From: Kalmusia sp. IMI 367209
Taxonomy: Eukaryota > Ascomycota > Dothideomycetes > Pleosporales > Didymosphaeriaceae
Direction: 5' to 3'
NCBI GenBank assembly: GCA_027946365.1
Contig: JAPEUQ010000015.1
Span: 372,001-436,000 of the forward strand
DNA: 64,000 nucleotides
This document shows, in pieces, positions 60,529 to 64,000 of the stretch. The notes beneath the pieces were generated by a model. The model worked only from the letters and a program-made list of their open reading frames with translations, did not search any database and was not told the DNA's origin. The position numbers and the translations under genes were made by a program. How positions within the stretch are numbered: position 1 is the stretch's first letter; each line of letters opens with the position of its first letter.

Positions 60529-61882
60529 CCTCAGGACGTATCAATTGCAGCAACAGCGCGAGTTTTCAACGGAGTGATGGGTGCGGATAGGGGCGGGGTG
60601 GAGGACGAGTTGGCGAGAGGGGGCAGAAACGCAATCAGAAAGAGCAATTGAGATGCAAGCACGGGGAGGAAAGGAACCCGAGGGCACACAGAGAGGCTCG
60701 AGAGTGAGAAGCAAGAGGGAAGACACGGGAAGGCGGGCGAGGTAGTGTTTACAGGGCGGGCTGCCTTGTGTTTACGGCGGGGTGTGTTCGGGCGGTCAAG
60801 CAAGCAGGACGGAGGGCCCCCGCCTAGCGCTGCTCGCTCCGATCAGACGAGCGTGACGAGTGGCTCCAGAGCGCGGGGAACGCGTGAGAGTGGACAGTGA
60901 GGGAATGCTACGGGGCGGCCAGCGCGTCGCGCCAACATCTGTTGAGCTTGAGTTGCATGCACCAGATGCATGGCTGAGCGCGCACCGGCGAAGTGGGGTA
61001 GCCGCGTCCTTTTGCGACATCGAACGACATCGAGACCTGGCCTAGCCTCTCTCTGTACAACTCGAGAGAAAAAAAAAAAGACTGCAAATTCTGCATGTCA
61101 CTCGGATTTGAAGCTTTTGCTGCGAGTCCCTGGCGTGAGCACCTGGTGGTCCTGGTGAATGTAGGGCTACTTCGAGGACTGGCATTACGTCGGTGGGAAA
61201 GGAGGGGAGGAGCTCGCGCCACCAACTGCACGCCCCACCATCCGCGGACGACGTTTCCTGTACACCATCGCCCGATGCTGCGAGACGAGTTGGACCTACC
61301 CGGGGCCGTTGCTAATGACTCGTCCCCCATATATTAACACGTCTGACAATGCATACATTGAATACCACGACCAAAGAATGCATGCTGAGGGTAAATGAAG
61401 TGTCGTTACAAGCAGTTGCCTATCGCACCTGCTACGCTATGCTATCGCGATGAAATACAGAACGCCAGCCGTATTGAAGGGTATCATGCAATCAAGCAGA
61501 CGCACGCAATACATCAGGCCACTTGGCCCGCGTGCGCAAAAAATGTCCCACCCCCACCATAACAGAGAGATGCTTCCCTGCTGTACAAAAGTATATCGCA
61601 TATTGGCTTCGTCAGCACACTTGCTGCGAAGCCACCAACGGTTCTCCTGAAACGGTATAACTCCTGTGAAAAGCGCCGTATATACTCCCAAGAAATGCGT
61701 GAGATGGAGACGAATCGTAAAAGGAATGCTCGCATGACGAGGAAATGGGGTATCACCAGAAACAACGGGCTCCGAGGCCGGGGACCACCAGGTAGAAAGA
61801 CACACCGCATGCACCTTGTCGCTCGGGGGGCTGTGCGACACCGGAGCGCAGGTCAAACTCCAATCCAGGACGCAGAAAGAGA
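60529..61882. other. 1.35 kb intergenic, promoter of glycogen phosphorylase
   Basis: Upstream of the leftward phosphorylase and downstream of the leftward cyclin gene. Purine-rich near 60600-60730 and an A10-type run near 61070. Open frames here have no domain. Confidence 0.45.
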
Positions 61883-62962
61883 TCACGGGCTCGGCTCAGG
61901 AGTCTGTACGCCGTGCATCCAAACGGCGACCCCCGACCCGGTGCTCAGCGACAGCCTTGGTCGACGTCCGTCCTTCTCGACGCAATCGCCGTCGTCCCAC
62001 ACGACAGACGTCCTCGGCGTAGTAATGTAGGCCGCGTGCTGCATCGCCCGCACCATCCGCTGCACCATGTCGTCGCCGATCCGGAAAAGGCCGTAGTCGA
62101 TGTCCTCGAGGATGCACATCTTCGTCTTCCCCACCTCTTTCGCATCGAACCTGCCCATGCCTTCGACCTTGGCCCAATGCCCGTTGGAGCGACCCCGGTC
62201 GTCGATGAAGCCGTGCGCAAGAGCCAGCGCCGCAAGCACAATCAGATCCGGGCTCACGCTGGGCTGTCGCCAGCAATCCGCGCCCAGATAGTAATCCAGC
62301 CTGGTGGTGTTCATGGGAAGGAATGCATCACGCCATCTGCTGGCAAAGCCGTCGGATAGCGCGTCGAGCACGCAGGCCGCAAACGCAATCATCTCCACAG
62401 GCAGGCATGCTCTTTCCAAGAACTCCTCAATGGCCGGCACCGATGACTTCTGCCCAGAGACATTCCTTGGAACCAGGCTGGCAAGATGCGACGCATAAAC
62501 TATCGAACTTGGTCAGTGGGGCTCCTACGCTAAAGGTATATTGAGTGGCAAGATGAAAGAGGCTGGTGTGCGCCGGTCCCAGCAGCGATGTTCAGGGGAA
62601 ATACCCTCTGACGCCGGCGCGTATGACGTCGGTAGTGCCCGCTCCACCCGACGCAGGGATCAACGATCACCACCCAGCCTTGGAATAGAAACAGGGTGCG
62701 AGAAACATGGGAACTAACCTTCTAGTTCAGGGGACCGGCCGTGGCGCTGGACGTCGAGTTCAGCTGGCGGTGATGGTAGCGCTGAGGTTGCAAGTGGCTG
62801 TTGTTGTTGATGTTGTTGTTGCTTCGCTGGCGGTGGAGTCGGCAGGCTGGAGAGCGGCACGCAGCTCGCCAGATACTGTTCCAACTCTTCATCGTCCATG
62901 TCGGAGAAGTTGCTGCGGATGGACAGCGCAGGCGAAGCCGCCATGGTCCCGTATGCGTTCAT
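61883..62962 (-). CDS. Cyclin-box protein, PCL/Pho80-like, 286 aa
   Basis: Probable partner of a cyclin-dependent kinase. Exons 62962-62719 and 62499-61883 (861 nt), joined as EV-YASHLASLVPRN. Residues 1-80 are disordered, with a Gln/His run (KQQQHQQQQP) and acidic patch (FSDMDDEELEQYL). The cyclin-like part runs from AIEEFLERACLPVEMIAFAAC through LIVLAALALAHGFIDDRG, NGHWAKVEGMGRFDAKEV and CILEDIDYGLFRI, which resembles the H-W-A ... E-V ... L-x-x-I/L-D-x-x-L pattern of fungal Pho80/PCL cyclins. An in-frame ATG at 62944 is an alternative start. The 219-nt intron is long for this window and could hide another exon. Confidence 0.6.
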
Positions 62963-64000
62963 GGCCGGTCGTGTACACAGCTCCAGGTCCCTTCCAAGCG
63001 TTGTTGTCGAAGGCTCATTCCAGATCAACACCAAGACTACTACTCTTTCTATGTAGCGTAGCGAACTTGCAGACAGAGAGACACACGAAAAGCAAAAAGT
63101 AGAGAAAAACCCCAGCAGGTGCCCGAACGAATATCCCAAGCGGAGAGAAGAGCAGAAAACGAGCGTCGACGCCGCACTCTATATAGTAAGTGCAGTCGGT
63201 CGCACGCGAGAAAGGTCGCCCTGGCCCAGCCGCTCGCCAAAATGGGGAGAACGGTGAAGCGGCTGACGTGCTTGCGCTAACCGCAACCCTGCGTAGCACC
63301 GCCCTTGGCCCACGTACCTGTCCTCATGCAATGCACGCCTGAGCGCCGCCAGGAAAAGAACGCACAAACACTGCTGCAGCTGCAGCACAAAGAAACAATG
63401 TCCGACGCTCACACCCCGTAGATAGCCACTGCAACTGGCGCCGTCGAGTCTCGAAAATGTCTAACTGTAATCCCCGGAACGTGAGATCTGCAATCCGATC
63501 CGGGCAGAAGGGGACCGCGCAAGCCTGCAATATGCTCTCCACGCAGAACAATCTATCCGCGCGAGGCCCTCCGCACATTCGTTTATGAAGCCTCATATGG
63601 CACTTATTCGCCGTGCAGCCTGGGCCCTTCTCCCCTACATTGTTGTGTAGAATCTTCTGCATGCACCTCGCGCATACGCAGTACGCAGCACACACACACA
63701 CACACACACCAGCCATAGGAAGACCCGAGGTCCATCCTCCCCCTACAAAACAATGCTCGTCTTGTCTCCGCTCCGTCCTGCAACTTCCGCTTCCGAGCGC
63801 GCGCGCCCAGGCGAATCCCGCACCCACTCTCCAATCCTTCCGCGCAATCCACCTTGTTTCGCATCCACAACCACCGACATCACATCCGGGCGGCGCCCAG
63901 GTGGCCTGACCCCCATCTCACCGCCATTGTCATGTTTCCTCCGCGCAGCGCGTGTGCGTGCGTGCGCGCGCCGACAGATATCCGTTCCCTCTCGCCAATC
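62963..64000. other. Upstream region of the cyclin-box gene to window end
   Basis: Promoter and leader of the leftward cyclin-like gene. Includes a CA microsatellite at 63689-63709 and a GTGC/GCGC-rich end. Open frames on both strands lack domains. Confidence 0.45.
63689..63709 (+). repeat. CA microsatellite
   Basis: About ten CA units in the noncoding region upstream of the cyclin-box gene. Confidence 0.9.

Noticed and set aside
62714..63139. Longer N-terminus for the cyclin-box protein starting at 63139
   Set aside because: There is no ATG upstream of 62962 in that frame; the extension relies on a non-ATG start.

Overview
The window is nuclear DNA from a filamentous ascomycete (Pezizomycotina, most likely Dothideomycetes). 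It has short 45-80 nt introns with GT..AG ends and CTNAC-like branch points, and fungal gene families throughout: STU1, RRN7, MIA40, an OM14-like protein, fungal-rhodopsin membrane proteins, a highly reducing polyketide synthase (PKS) and a HET-S-like HeLo protein. Exon models were built by hand from reading frame, splice signals and family similarity. No database search was run.

0-16.7 kb is mostly housekeeping: a partial palmitoyl-protein thioesterase, a small secreted protein, RRN7, eIF5A, VPS52, STU1, a rhodopsin-type membrane protein, and THI4 preceded by a TPP riboswitch.

17.2-22.7 kb holds the most interesting locus. An intact HeLo-domain protein with two C-terminal amyloid-like motifs lies head to head with a NACHT-ankyrin NLR. 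The first exon of the NLR carries a related motif. This is the layout of HET-S/NWD2-type amyloid-signalling cell-death pairs. The NLR is frameshifted and its ankyrin tail has decayed.

23.4-34.5 kb carries a GNAT acetyltransferase, a 3 kb gene-poor stretch, a LIM-RhoGAP protein, MIA40 and an OM14-like outer-membrane protein that appears to need a 2-nt micro-exon.

36-50 kb (perhaps to 54.6 kb) looks like a small secondary-metabolite cluster: a highly reducing PKS (KS-AT-DH-degenerate MT-ER-KR-ACP), an O-methyltransferase, a rhodopsin-type membrane protein, an epoxide hydrolase and possibly a copper amine oxidase. The amine oxidase is flanked by at least 15 copies, in both orientations, of an unexplained noncoding repeat (51.5-57.1 kb).

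57.3-64 kb contains glycogen phosphorylase and a cyclin-box protein.

Several otherwise good genes (thioesterase, PKS, glycogen phosphorylase) each carry a single one-base frame break in a C or G run, which points to assembly error. The NLR breaks look more like genuine decay.
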